64,000 nucleotides of DNA from Azospirillum agricola (lineage in GTDB: Bacteria > Pseudomonadota > Alphaproteobacteria > Azospirillales > Azospirillaceae): NCBI RefSeq assembly GCF_017876095.1, contig NZ_JAGINM010000002.1:124001-188000 (forward strand), read 5' to 3'. Made by a program: the position numbers and the translations under genes. The notes below the pieces were generated by a model. That model did no database searches. It was given only the letters and a program-made list of their open reading frames with translations, and was not told the DNA's origin. Positions within the stretch are counted from its first letter, which is position 1. Each line of letters opens with the position of its first letter. Of the stretch, positions 29,131 to 37,774 are shown piece by piece.

Positions 29131-31002
29131 TCAGATCACGTAGGTCAGCTCCTTGCCGGTCCGCAGGCTGGCCTTGCCCAGCGTCTCGTCGACATAGTCG
29201 AGGAGATGGGCGAGCGCCTCGCTGCGGCTCAGAGCGGCGGTGTCGATCACCAGCTCCGGCTGCTCGGGCGCCTCGTAGGGAGCCGAGACGCCGGTGAACT
29301 CGGCGATCTCGCCGGCCCTCGCCTTCTTGTAGAGGCCCTTGGGGTCACGCTCCTCGCAGGTCGCCAGATCGGCGGCGACATGCACCTCGTGGAAGCGGTC
29401 GCCGCCGATCACCCGCGCCCGCGCCCGGTCGTCGCGCAGCGGCGAGATCAGCGAGGCGATGACCACCATGCCGGCGTCGGCGAACAGCTTGGCCGTCTCG
29501 GCGACGCGGCGGATGTTCTCCGCCCGGTCGTCCGGCGAGAAGCCCAGGCCGGCGTTCAGCCCGTTGCGGACGTTGTCGCCGTCCAGCACGAAGGTCTGCC
29601 AGCCGCGGTCGAACAGCGCGCGCTCCAGCGCCATGGCGAGAGTCGACTTGCCGGCGCCCGACAGGCCGGTCAGCCACAGGATGCCGCCCCTGTGGCCGTT
29701 GGCCGCCGAACGCTCCTCGGCCGAGACGGTGTGCGACACCTCGGTGATGTTGGCGGTCGCCGAATCCTCGGCCTCGACCACGAGGCAGCCGCCGACGACA
29801 TCGTGGCCGTCGAGCAGCACGCCGCGCCCGGTGCGCGGCAGCTCCGCCGCCAGATCCACCGCGATCGGCGAGCGGGAGCGCAGAACGACCTCCGCCACCT
29901 CGTTGCGGTGGACCGCCTTGCCGGGGGTGCTGGTCAGATCCTCGACGTTGATGACCGCCGTCACCTGCTCCACCGTCACCCGGTGCTCGGCGGTGGCGAT
30001 CTTCAGCGTGTAGGTGCGGCCGACCTGCATCGGCTCCGACACCAGCCAGAACAGGCGGACGCTCAGCCGGTGGGTCAGGACCGGAGCGGAATCCTCATGG
30101 TAGGCGACATGGCCGCGCTCGGCGAAGATGCGCTTGTCGAGCGTGACGCCGATGCTCTGCCCGGCCTGGGCCGACAGCACGGTCTCCGGGTGGTTCCACG
30201 CCTCGATGCTGACCACCTTGGCGCTGGCCCCGGTCGGGGCGAAGCGCAGCGTGTCGCCGACGCGCAGCCGCCCGCTCTCGACGCGGCCGGCCAGGATGCG
30301 GCGGTCGTCGGGCTTGTAGACGTCCTGGAGGGGGAAGCGCAGCGGCTGGTCGGGCGAGGTCTGCTGCGGCCGGAAGGAGTCGAGCTGCTCGATCACCGTC
30401 GGCCCCAGGTACCAGCGCGCCTGCTCGGTGTTGCGGGCGACGATGTTGTCGCCATTGCGGGCGGAGATCGGGATCACCGCCTTGGGGAACAGGCCGAGTT
30501 CCGCCAGATACTCCTTGATCTCGTGGGCGACGGTCTCGTAGCGGGCCTGCGAGAACTCCACCCGGTCCATCTTGTTGATGACCACCGCGACCTGACGGAC
30601 GCCCAGCAGATGCAGCAGGTAGGCGTGGCGGCGCGACTGCTCCAGGGCACCCTCGCCGGCGTCGATCACCAGCAGCGCGGCGTCGGCCTGGGACGCGCCG
30701 GTCACCATGTTCTTGAGGAACTCGGTGTGGCCGGGCGCGTCGATGATGACGTAGGGACGCTGCGCCGTCTTGAAATGGATCTGGGTGGTGTCGATGGTGA
30801 TGCCCTGGTCGCGCTCGGCCTGGAGCGCGTCCATCACGAAGGCCCATTCGAAGGGCATGCCGCGCTTGCGGCTCATCTCCTGGACCTGCTCGACCTTGCC
30901 GTCGGGCAGGCTGCCGGTGTCGTTCAGCAGGCGGCCGATCAGGGTGGACTTGCCGTGGTCGACATGGCCGACGATGACGATGCGGAGTTGAGAATGCGGC
31001 AT
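29131..31002 (-). CDS. cysN: Sulfate adenylyltransferase large subunit fused to adenylylsulfate kinase (CysN-CysC)
   Basis: A 623-residue bifunctional enzyme. Residues 1 to about 430 are the GTPase CysN: G1 GHVDHGKS, G3 DAPGHTE, G4 NKMD, then the EF-Tu-like barrels. From about 445 there is an APS kinase with P-loop GLSGAGKST, DGDNVR, FSPDDRAENIRR and DPKGLYKKAR, all intact. With CysD it makes APS from sulfate and ATP; the kinase half makes PAPS. This is the CysNC/NodQ architecture. The ATG at 31002 shares one base with the cysD stop (TAATG), so it is translationally coupled. Odd point: the partner CysH has the motif of an APS-using reductase. Confidence 0.94.
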   Translation of the reverse strand: MPHSQLRIVIVGHVDHGKSTLIGRLLNDTGSLPDGKVEQVQEMSRKRGMPFEWAFVMDALQAERDQGITIDTTQIHFKTAQRPYVIIDAPGHTEFLKNMVTGASQADAALLVIDAGEGALEQSRRHAYLLHLLGVRQVAVVINKMDRVEFSQARYETVAHEIKEYLAELGLFPKAVIPISARNGDNIVARNTEQARWYLGPTVIEQLDSFRPQQTSPDQPLRFPLQDVYKPDDRRILAGRVESGRLRVGDTLRFAPTGASAKVVSIEAWNHPETVLSAQAGQSIGVTLDKRIFAERGHVAYHEDSAPVLTHRLSVRLFWLVSEPMQVGRTYTLKIATAEHRVTVEQVTAVINVEDLTSTPGKAVHRNEVAEVVLRSRSPIAVDLAAELPRTGRGVLLDGHDVVGGCLVVEAEDSATANITEVSHTVSAEERSAANGHRGGILWLTGLSGAGKSTLAMALERALFDRGWQTFVLDGDNVRNGLNAGLGFSPDDRAENIRRVAETAKLFADAGMVVIASLISPLRDDRARARVIGGDRFHEVHVAADLATCEERDPKGLYKKARAGEIAEFTGVSAPYEAPEQPELVIDTAALSRSEALAHLLDYVDETLGKASLRTGKELTYVI

Positions 31003-31799
31003 TACATGTACCCCACGCTGCGCAGGCGCTCGAAGCTGTCTTCGGATTCGTTGTCCATGGCGCGGCCGGCGCGTTCCGGCACGCGGGTCACCTGAAGCTC
31101 GGCGATGATCTCGTCGATGGTCGCGGCGGTCGAATCCACCGGGAAGGTGATGTTCTTCTCGCCGAGCGAGCGGTAGCGCTTGCCGTCCCTGGCGAAGTAC
31201 AGCGGGACGATGGGAATCCCCTCGCGCTGCGAATAGCGCCAGATGTCCAGCTCGGTCCAGGCCAGCAGCGGGTGGATGCGGACATGGACGCCCTCGGGGA
31301 AGCGCGTCTTGTAGTGGTCCCAGAACTCCGCCGGCTGGTCCTTCACGTCCCAGTCGCCCTCCAGCGAGCGCGGCGAGAAGACGCGCTCCTTGGCGCGGGT
31401 CGCCTGCTCGTCGCGGCGGATGCCGACCATGACGCCCTGGTAGGCGTCGTTGCGCAGCAGGTTCTTCAGCCCTTCCGTCTTGCGCGCGGCGGCGCGGGTC
31501 AGCGGCGGCAGGGTCTGGTCCATCTCCTCTTCCGGCGGGCATTGCTCGACGACGAGGTTCAGGTCCCACTCCTTGGCGATGCGGTCGCGGAACTCGTAGA
31601 CCTCCGGCAGTTCCATGGCGGTGTCGAGCTGCACCACGGGGAACGGAATGCGGCCGAAGAACGCCTTGCGGCAGAGCCAGAGCAGCGCGTTGCTGTCCTT
31701 GCCGATCGACCACAGCAGGGCGAGCTTGTCGATGCGGTTGTAGGCCTCGCGGAGGATGTAGATGCTCTGGTTCTCAAGCTGGTCGAGATCGGCGCTCAT
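31002..31799 (-). CDS. cysD: Sulfate adenylyltransferase subunit 2
   Basis: A 265-residue PP-loop ATP pyrophosphatase that forms APS with CysN. The PP-loop reads LLWSIGKDSNALLWL (the usual SxGKDS), followed by PVVQLDTAMELPEVYEFRD, GIRRDEQATRAKER and PLLAWTELDIWRY. The ending DNESEDSFERLRSVGYM is the typical CysD tail. The ATG at 31799 overlaps the cysH stop by four bases (ATGA); a longer frame to 31859 lies inside cysH and is not needed. Middle gene of cysH-cysD-cysNC. Confidence 0.95.
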   Translation of the reverse strand: MSADLDQLENQSIYILREAYNRIDKLALLWSIGKDSNALLWLCRKAFFGRIPFPVVQLDTAMELPEVYEFRDRIAKEWDLNLVVEQCPPEEEMDQTLPPLTRAAARKTEGLKNLLRNDAYQGVMVGIRRDEQATRAKERVFSPRSLEGDWDVKDQPAEFWDHYKTRFPEGVHVRIHPLLAWTELDIWRYSQREGIPIVPLYFARDGKRYRSLGEKNITFPVDSTAATIDEIIAELQVTRVPERAGRAMDNESEDSFERLRSVGYM

Positions 31800-32497
31800 C
31801 GGGCGGTTCCAATCATGCTCATGTGTATGCCGCATTCGGTTTTGGCGCTGCCGGCCCAACGGCCGGAACGCGGGTCGGCGCCGGGCGCCACGCGCTCGGT
31901 GCAGGTGTAACAGCCGATGGACAGGAACCCGTCGGCCTCCAGCGGGTGGCGCGGCAGGCCGCGCCGGGTGAACTCCTCCTCCAGCCGCGCCTTGTCCCAG
32001 GCGGCGAGCGGGTTGATCTTGATGCGGTCTCCTTCCGCCTCGAACAGCGCCAGGGCGGCGCGGGTGGCGGCCTGGAAGCGCTTGCGCCCGGTCACCCAGG
32101 CGTCCAGGCCCGCCAGCGCGCGGTCCAGCGGCACCGTTTTGCGCAGGTGGCAGCAGGCGTCGTAATCCTTGGCGAACAGCATCCCCTGCGGGTCGCCGGC
32201 CGCGAGATCGTCGGCCGTCGGCCCGACTTCGCGCACGTCGGTCAGGCCCAGCGCTTCCACAAGCTGGTCGCGGTAGCGCAGCGTCTCGCCGAACAGCTTG
32301 CCGGTGTTGACGAAGACCACCGGGAAATCCGGGGCCGCCTCGGCGGCCAGCGCCAGCAGCACGGCGGATTCGGTGCCGAAGGACGACACGAGCGCGACGC
32401 GCCCGTCGAACGCCCCATGGACCGCCGCCAGCAACGGCGCGCCTTCGAGCGTTCCATACAAGGCGGTCAATTCCTCGACCCGCGCCACCGCATCCAT
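31796..32497 (-). CDS. cysH: Adenylylsulfate (APS-type) reductase CysH
   Basis: A 233-residue thioredoxin-dependent reductase that turns activated sulfate into sulfite. The PP-loop-like SSFGTESAVLLAL is near the N-terminus. The Cys pattern DACCHLRK and CYTCTERV supplies the four ligands of a [4Fe-4S] cluster, the mark of APS reductases; PAPS-only enzymes lack it. The catalytic Cys is in ECGIHMS near the end. I start at ATG 32497 because GGAAGG lies ten bases upstream; ATG 32518 would add seven residues without a ribosome site. First gene of the leftward cys operon, facing the AT-rich control region. Confidence 0.92.
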   Translation of the reverse strand: MDAVARVEELTALYGTLEGAPLLAAVHGAFDGRVALVSSFGTESAVLLALAAEAAPDFPVVFVNTGKLFGETLRYRDQLVEALGLTDVREVGPTADDLAAGDPQGMLFAKDYDACCHLRKTVPLDRALAGLDAWVTGRKRFQAATRAALALFEAEGDRIKINPLAAWDKARLEEEFTRRGLPRHPLEADGFLSIGCYTCTERVAPGADPRSGRWAGSAKTECGIHMSMIGTAR

Positions 32498-32526
32498 CGT
32501 CGTCGAACCTTCCGGCATGGCTTTTA

Positions 32527-32621
32527 TCTACTCATTAAGTAGAATTTGCATTGTGATTTGCACATTATCACCCGTCCGGTTCGGGTGCAACGCAAATACA
32601 TTATCTACTTGTTTAATAGGA
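32527..32621. promoter_or_regulatory. Divergent control region of the two cys operons with repeated palindromes
   Basis: An AT-rich island between cysH (leftward) and the siroheme gene (rightward). TCTACT-CATTA-AGTAGA at 32527-32543 has perfect 6-bp arms; a related copy TCTACTTGTTTAATAGGA lies at 32604-32621. The second resembles the CymR/Rrf2-type sites I recall from sulfur regulons (ending ATAGGAAT), but a LysR-type CysB regulator would also be possible. No regulator gene lies nearby. Confidence 0.5.
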
Positions 32622-32753
32622 ATGTACCCTTTGTGTGAAATGTGTTGAATGTCCCGTCGGGCGCGGGCTAAATACCGCCATGCTTATTTTCCCCGCGATT
32701 TCCGGTGTGGTTTGGCACGCCCTCCATCGCTCCGGCAGCATCGGCGGCCGGCG

Positions 32754-33311
32754 ATGATCCCGCTGGTCCTCGACCCGGCGCGCGCGCCGATGGCGCTGGC
32801 CGGCAACGGCCCGCTGGCGGCTCGCCGCCTGAACCAGCTGCGCGAGGGCGGCGCCGATCCGACGGTCTATTCACCGGAACCGGACGGGGAATTCGCGGCG
32901 CTGGCCGGGGAGCGCCTGGTGCGCGCCCTGCCCGGCCCCGACGAGCTCGACGCCGTGCGCGTGCTGTTCGTCGCCGGGCTGGATCCGGCGGTCGAAACGG
33001 AGCTGGCCGAACGGGCGCGGGCGCGGCGGATCCTGGTGAACGTCGAGGATGTCGTCCCCCTGTGCGATTTCCACTCCCCCTCCGTGGTCCGGCGCGGCGA
33101 CCTGCTGCTGAGCGTCTCGACCGGCGGGCACAGCCCGACCCTGGCGAGGCTGCTGCGCGAGCGGCTGGAGGCGCTGTTCCCGGAGGTTTGGGCCGAGCGC
33201 CTGCGGATCATCTCCGAGCTGCGCGACGGGCTGCGCAAGGCGGGCGCCTCGATGTCCGCCATCGCCACCGCGACCAAGGAGCGGATCGCCCGAGAGGGAT
33301 GGCTGCCATGA
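32754..33311 (+). CDS. Precorrin-2 dehydrogenase/sirohydrochlorin ferrochelatase (CysG N-terminal type)
   Basis: A 185-residue protein equal to the N-terminal CysG/Met8 module that oxidises precorrin-2 and inserts iron to make siroheme, the cofactor of CysI. The NAD-binding part starts MIPLVLDPARAPMALAGNGPLAARR, which is a divergent form of the usual GGGxVAxRK loop; VNVEDVVPLCDFHSPSVVRRGDLLLSVST is the typical core with the conserved Asp. The ATG at 32754 starts this core; the open frame reaches back to 32649 but the added residues look untranslated. The stop overlaps the cobA start by four bases. Confidence 0.87.
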   Translation: MIPLVLDPARAPMALAGNGPLAARRLNQLREGGADPTVYSPEPDGEFAALAGERLVRALPGPDELDAVRVLFVAGLDPAVETELAERARARRILVNVEDVVPLCDFHSPSVVRRGDLLLSVSTGGHSPTLARLLRERLEALFPEVWAERLRIISELRDGLRKAGASMSAIATATKERIAREGWLP

Positions 33312-34129
33312 TCGGCGTCCAGGGCCTCGCCCTGCCGGACTTCGCGCCGGGCAGCGTCTGGCTGGCCGGCGCCGGTCCCGGCGATCCCGGACTGCTGACC
33401 CTGCTGGCCGCCAAGGCGCTGGGCGAGGCGGACGCGATCATCCACGACGCGCTGGTCGATCCGGCCATCCTCGCGCTGGCCAACCCGGCGGCGCGGATGA
33501 TCGACCTCGGCAAGCGGGCCGGCCGGCCCTCCCCGACGCAGGACGCGATCAACGCCACGCTGGTCGAGCTGGCCGGCGAGGGGCTGCGGGTGCTGCGGCT
33601 GAAGGGCGGCGATCCCTTCGTCTTCGGGCGCGGCGGCGAGGAGTGTCTGGCGCTGGCCGCGGCGGACGTCCCCTTCCGCGTCGTGCCCGGCATCACCGCC
33701 GGGATCGGCGGGCTCGCCTACGCCGGCATTCCGGTGACGCACCGCGGCATGGCGACGACCGCCACCTTCGTGACGGGACACGACAAGTCGGGAGCTCTGC
33801 CGGAGACGCTCGACTTCGCCGTGCTGGCCAAGCTGCCGGGAGCGCTGGTGTTCTACATGGCGCTCGGCACGCTGGACGAGATCGCCCGCCGCCTGATCGC
33901 CGCCGGCAAGCCGCCGATGACGCCGGTCGCCATCGTGTCGAGCGCCTCGACCGAAGCCCAGTCGGTGATCGAGACCAATCTTGCCCGTTGCGGCGAGGAC
34001 CTCATCCGGCTACAGCCCAAACGGCCGGCCATCGTCGCCATCGGCGAGGTGGTTCGGCTGCGCGGCTGGATGCACGGGTTCCAGCAGACGGCCACGGCGA
34101 CCGCGCCGGCCGCTGTCCTGACCGCCTGA
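33308..34129 (+). CDS. cobA: Uroporphyrinogen-III C-methyltransferase
   Basis: A 273-residue SAM-dependent methyltransferase that makes precorrin-2, the step before siroheme. Conserved blocks: VWLAGAGPGDPGLLTLLA, LRLKGGDPFVFGRGGEE, VPGITAGIGGLAYAGIPVTHRG and VFYMALGTLDEIA. Together with the preceding gene it provides the two halves that enterobacterial CysG has in a single chain. It starts by an ATGA overlap on the dehydrogenase gene and is followed by DUF2849 and cysI. Confidence 0.92.
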   Translation: MIGVQGLALPDFAPGSVWLAGAGPGDPGLLTLLAAKALGEADAIIHDALVDPAILALANPAARMIDLGKRAGRPSPTQDAINATLVELAGEGLRVLRLKGGDPFVFGRGGEECLALAAADVPFRVVPGITAGIGGLAYAGIPVTHRGMATTATFVTGHDKSGALPETLDFAVLAKLPGALVFYMALGTLDEIARRLIAAGKPPMTPVAIVSSASTEAQSVIETNLARCGEDLIRLQPKRPAIVAIGEVVRLRGWMHGFQQTATATAPAAVLTA

Positions 34130-34170
34130 ATTCGAGAACAGCCTGAGTTGAGAGAAGCGAGGAGAGCCAG

Positions 34171-34506
34171 ATGCCGTCGCAAGATGGATCGTTGAAAGCC
34201 ATCACCGCCAACCGTCTGCGCGATGGCGTCGTCGTGTTCCTGGGTCCGGACTGGAACGCCGGGGGCGAGGTGGCCACGGCCTGGGTCGAATCCTTCGCCG
34301 ACGCGGCCCTGTTCCCCGCCGCCGAGGCCGAGACGGCGCTCGCCGCCGCCAAGCCACGGGCCGAGCGCGCGCAGTTCGGCGTCGACATCTACGCCTTCGA
34401 CGTCGAGACGGAGAACGGCGTCCCCACGCCGGTCAAGATGCGCGAGCGCATCCGCGCGCTCGGCCCTTCCGTCCGTCTCGATCTCGGCAAGCAGGCCGCG
34501 GCCTGA
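34171..34506 (+). CDS. DUF2849 domain-containing protein of the sulfite reductase cluster
   Basis: A 111-residue cytoplasmic protein with the DUF2849 pattern (LKAITANRLRDGVVVFLGPDWNAG near the start, and VDIYAFDVE with PVKMRERIRALGPSVR near the end). In alphaproteobacteria this small gene sits between the siroheme methyltransferase and cysI, so a role in sulfite reduction or its assembly is expected, but its biochemistry is not known. AGGAGAG precedes the ATG at 34171 closely. Confidence 0.85.
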   Translation: MPSQDGSLKAITANRLRDGVVVFLGPDWNAGGEVATAWVESFADAALFPAAEAETALAAAKPRAERAQFGVDIYAFDVETENGVPTPVKMRERIRALGPSVRLDLGKQAAA

Positions 34507-34538
34507 CACCTGCCTACCCCGGCCTTTGGAACAGTGAC

Positions 34539-36230
34539 ATGAACCACATCGCGCCCGGCGCCCGCGCCGGGATCTATCATTACGACGAGATCGACCGCCG
34601 CTTCGTCGGCGAACGCGTCGAGCAGTTCCGCAAACAGGTCGAGCGCCGCCTGGCCGGCGAGCTGACGGAGGAGGAGTTCAAGCCGATCCGGCTGATGAAC
34701 GGCCTGTACCTCCAGCTCCACGCCTACATGCTGCGCATCGCCGTGCCCTACGGCGTCATGACCTCGGTGCAGCTCCGCAAGCTGGCCTCGATCGGCCGCC
34801 GGTACGACCGGGGCTACGGCCACTTCACCACGCGCCAGAACCTGCAATACAACTGGATCAAGCTGGAGGACACCCCGGCCATCCTGCACGAGCTGGCCGA
34901 AGTCGACATGCACGCGTTGCAGACCAGCGGCAACTGCGTGCGCAACGTCACCACCGACCAGTTCGTCGGCGCCGCCGCGGACGAGGTGGTGGACGGCCGC
35001 GTCTACGCCGAGATCCTGCGGCAGTGGACGACTCTGCACCCCGAATTCACCTATCTGCCGCGCAAGTTCAAGATCGCCATCTCGGGTGCTTCCAGCGACC
35101 GCGCCGCCGTGCGCGTCCACGACGTCGGGCTGCTCGCCAAGCGCAACGCGGCGGGCGAGGCCGGCTTCACCTTCTACGTCGGCGGCGGGCTCGGGCGCTC
35201 GCCCTTCATCGGCAAGCTGGTGCGCGAGTGGGTGGCCGAGGAGGATTTCGTCGCCTATCTCGAAGCCATCCTGCGCGTCTACAACCAGTATGGCCGGCGC
35301 GACAACATCTACAAGGCGCGCATCAAGATCCTCGTCCACGAGCTTGGCCTGGAAAAGTTCAAGGCGGAGGTCGAGGAGGAGTTCGCCCGGCTGCGCGGCC
35401 CGAAATACCGGCTGGATCCGGAGATCGTCGCCGGGATCCGCGCGCATTTCGCCCCGCCGCCCTTCGAGGATCTGCCGACGCGCTCGGACGCCCTGGAACG
35501 CGCCAAGGCGGAGAACCCGGCCTTCGCCAACTGGGTCGCCGTGAACGTCGCCGAGCACCGGCAGCCCGGCTACGCCATCGCCACCATCTCGCTGAAGCCG
35601 GCGGGCGGCATCCCCGGCGACGCCACCTGCGACCAGATGGACCTGATCGCCGATCTCGCCGAGCGCCACAGCTTCGGCGAGCTGCGCGTCAGCCATGTCC
35701 AGAACATCGTGCTGGCCCACGTCAAGCAGGACGAGCTGTTCGCGCTGTGGACGGAGCTCGACGCCGCCGGGCTCGGCACCGCCAACGCCGGGCTGATCGG
35801 CGATATCATCGCCTGCCCGGGCCTGGACTATTGCGCGCTCGCCAACGCCCGCTCGATCCCGCTGGCCCAGGCGCTGTCGGCCCGCTTCGCCGACCCCATC
35901 CGCCAGCGCGCCATCGGCGAGCTGGGCATCAAGATCAGCGGCTGCATCAACGCCTGCGGCCACCACCACATCGCCGCCATCGGCATCCTCGGCGTCGACA
36001 AGAAGGGCACCGAGTTCTACCAGATCACCGTCGGCGGCGACCCGACGCTGACGGCGGCGATCGGCGACATCCTCGGCCCGGCGGTGACCGAGACCGAGGC
36101 GGTCGATGCGGTGGAAGCCATCGTCGAGGTCTATCTGGCCAACCGGACCGACCAGGACGAGCGCTTCATCGACACCCTCAAGCGCGTCGGCCATGCGCCG
36201 TTCAAGGAGAGAATCTATGCCGCTGATTGA
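34539..36230 (+). CDS. cysI: Nitrite/sulfite reductase (CysI-type hemoprotein)
   Basis: A 563-residue siroheme/[4Fe-4S] enzyme that reduces sulfite to sulfide with six electrons. It has two repeats of the NIR/SIR fold; the cluster and siroheme ligands are C426, C432, C469 and C473 in CPGLDYC and SGCINACG. The N-terminal repeat has TTRQNLQYNW. Its place between siroheme synthesis and DUF934 in a sulfate operon argues for sulfite rather than nitrite. No cysJ-type flavoprotein is in the window, so ferredoxin or another donor is likely. The last 14 bases overlap the DUF934 gene. Confidence 0.93.
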   Translation: MNHIAPGARAGIYHYDEIDRRFVGERVEQFRKQVERRLAGELTEEEFKPIRLMNGLYLQLHAYMLRIAVPYGVMTSVQLRKLASIGRRYDRGYGHFTTRQNLQYNWIKLEDTPAILHELAEVDMHALQTSGNCVRNVTTDQFVGAAADEVVDGRVYAEILRQWTTLHPEFTYLPRKFKIAISGASSDRAAVRVHDVGLLAKRNAAGEAGFTFYVGGGLGRSPFIGKLVREWVAEEDFVAYLEAILRVYNQYGRRDNIYKARIKILVHELGLEKFKAEVEEEFARLRGPKYRLDPEIVAGIRAHFAPPPFEDLPTRSDALERAKAENPAFANWVAVNVAEHRQPGYAIATISLKPAGGIPGDATCDQMDLIADLAERHSFGELRVSHVQNIVLAHVKQDELFALWTELDAAGLGTANAGLIGDIIACPGLDYCALANARSIPLAQALSARFADPIRQRAIGELGIKISGCINACGHHHIAAIGILGVDKKGTEFYQITVGGDPTLTAAIGDILGPAVTETEAVDAVEAIVEVYLANRTDQDERFIDTLKRVGHAPFKERIYAAD

Positions 36231-36717
36231 GAACGGCCGCATCGGCGAGGACGCCTGGAGCTTCGCCCCCGACGGGGAGCCGGTGCCCAACGACCGCCCG
36301 GTCATCATCAGCTTCGAGCGCTGGCAGGCGGAACGCGCGAGCTTCGACGGCCGCAACGCCAAGCTCGGCGTGCGGCTGAAGAGCGGCACCCTGGCCGGGG
36401 CCATCGCCCCGGATCTCGACCGCTTCGCGCTGGTCGCGGTGGAGTTCGCGAAATTCCGCGACGGGCGGGGCTTCTCGACCGCGCGCGAACTGCGCGAGCG
36501 CTACGGCTACACCGGCGAGATCCGGGCGGTCGGGCATGTGATCCCCGACCAGTACCAGTTCCTGGTCCGCACCGGCTTCACGTCGGTCGAGGCGCCGGAG
36601 GACACCAACCCGGAGAGCTGGGCCAACGCCCTGACGGAGATCACCGTCGCCTTCCAGCCCAGCCTGGACGAGACGGATCCGCTGTCCCTGCTGCGCCGGA
36701 AGCTGAAGGTGGGGTGA
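36217..36717 (+). CDS. DUF934 domain-containing protein of the sulfite reductase cluster
   Basis: A 166-residue cytoplasmic protein of the DUF934 family, seen by FERW near residue 28, the central RFALVAVEFAKFRDGRGFST and ARELRERYGYTGEIRAVG. These genes nearly always follow cysI in proteobacteria and are thought to help sulfite reduction, but no activity is established. The start at 36217 lies inside cysI with AAGGAGA just upstream, giving a 14-base overlap. Last gene of the rightward sulfur operon, closed by a strong hairpin. Confidence 0.87.
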   Translation: MPLIENGRIGEDAWSFAPDGEPVPNDRPVIISFERWQAERASFDGRNAKLGVRLKSGTLAGAIAPDLDRFALVAVEFAKFRDGRGFSTARELRERYGYTGEIRAVGHVIPDQYQFLVRTGFTSVEAPEDTNPESWANALTEITVAFQPSLDETDPLSLLRRKLKVG

Positions 36718-36725
36718 CGGCCGGG

Positions 36726-36756
36726 AACGCCCTCTCCCGGTGCGGGAGAGGGCGTT
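36726..36756. terminator. Strong bidirectional hairpin between DUF934 and usp genes
   Basis: A perfect 13-bp stem, AACGCCCTCTCCC with GGGAGAGGGCGTT, around the five-base loop GGTGC. It sits between two convergent stops, so it can end both transcripts. There is no long T-run, but TTA follows on the plus strand. Confidence 0.7.
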
Positions 36757-36760
36757 ATCC

Positions 36761-37582
36761 TCAGTGCGACAGCAGCAGCGGAACCGGGCAGGTCCGCAGC
36801 ACATGGCGCGTCCCGCTGCCCCGGTGCAGGAACGGGAAGCCATAATGCCCGTGGGCGCCCATCACCAGCAGGTCGGCGCCGGTGTCCATGGTGCGGGCCA
36901 GCAGCGCGTCCATCGCGCCGATGTCGGTCACGGTGAAGTGCGTCTGCTCGGCGCTGATTCCATGCAGGGCCAGATGATCGAGCAGCCCGACACGCGGCGT
37001 CTCCGCATGGTCGCCCGACGCCTGGGTCAGCACGGTGATCACCGTGATCTCGTCGGCCTTCTCAAGCAGCGGCAGGGAATCGGACAGGGCGCGCGCGGCC
37101 TCTCGCTCGGCGTTCCAGGCGACGGCGACGCGCTTGCCGATCACCGGGAAATGGCCGGCGTAGGGGATCACCAGCACCGGCCGGCCGGAATTCAGCACCA
37201 CCTGCTCGTTCAATTCCTCCGGCGCGCCCGACGAGCCGATCTCGCGGTCATACTGCCCGAGCACGGTCAGGTCGGCGAAGCGCGACCAGATGATCATCTC
37301 GCGGACCACGTGGTTGTGCTCGCCGTGGGTCAGCCCGTGCCACTGTCCCTTCAAGCCGGCGGCGGCCAGCCTTCCGTTGAAGAGCGCCTCGCTCTTCGCG
37401 GCGGCTTCGGTCAGATGCTCGCTGGGACGGCGCGCGATGATGCTGGTGGCGTTGCGGTCGCCCTGCGCGAACAGGCCGCGCAGAAAGGCGCCATGCTTGG
37501 CCGCCAGCGCGATGGCGGCGTCGAGGCGGGCCTCGACGTGCGGGCTGGAATCCAGGTGAACGAGAATGTGCTTGTAAGGCAT
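36761..37582 (-). CDS. Universal stress protein with two Usp domains
   Basis: A 273-residue tandem UspA-fold protein. The first domain (1 to about 140) begins YKHILVHLDSSPHVEARL; the second (about 150-273) begins RVAVAWNAEREAARAL and ends with GAHGHYGFPFLHRGSGTRHVL, close to the ATP-binding G-x2-G-x9-G-S/T motif. Such proteins help survival under stress and bind ATP. The ATG at 37582 is used; the gene stands alone, with a strong hairpin after its stop. Confidence 0.9.
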   Translation of the reverse strand: MPYKHILVHLDSSPHVEARLDAAIALAAKHGAFLRGLFAQGDRNATSIIARRPSEHLTEAAAKSEALFNGRLAAAGLKGQWHGLTHGEHNHVVREMIIWSRFADLTVLGQYDREIGSSGAPEELNEQVVLNSGRPVLVIPYAGHFPVIGKRVAVAWNAEREAARALSDSLPLLEKADEITVITVLTQASGDHAETPRVGLLDHLALHGISAEQTHFTVTDIGAMDALLARTMDTGADLLVMGAHGHYGFPFLHRGSGTRHVLRTCPVPLLLSH

Positions 37583-37774
37583 GGTGTTTCCTCCCGCTGT
37601 CTTATGCGGCCCTCCCTGGTTTGAAGGGCCGGCGACGGTTCATGGTGGCATCATGTGTATACCCGGCAAGGCGGTCGATACTGCGGCAAAGCGTCGCGGA
37701 GAACCAGAGCCGCGCCGGCGATGCACCTCCAAATCGCCGTCCCGGCGAGTTGGCGCCGGAGCCGCGAAGCGCGT

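Noticed and set aside
32649..32753. N-terminal extension of the siroheme gene
   Set aside because: The extra 35 residues are Arg-rich with no domain match, and the family fold begins at MIPLVL.
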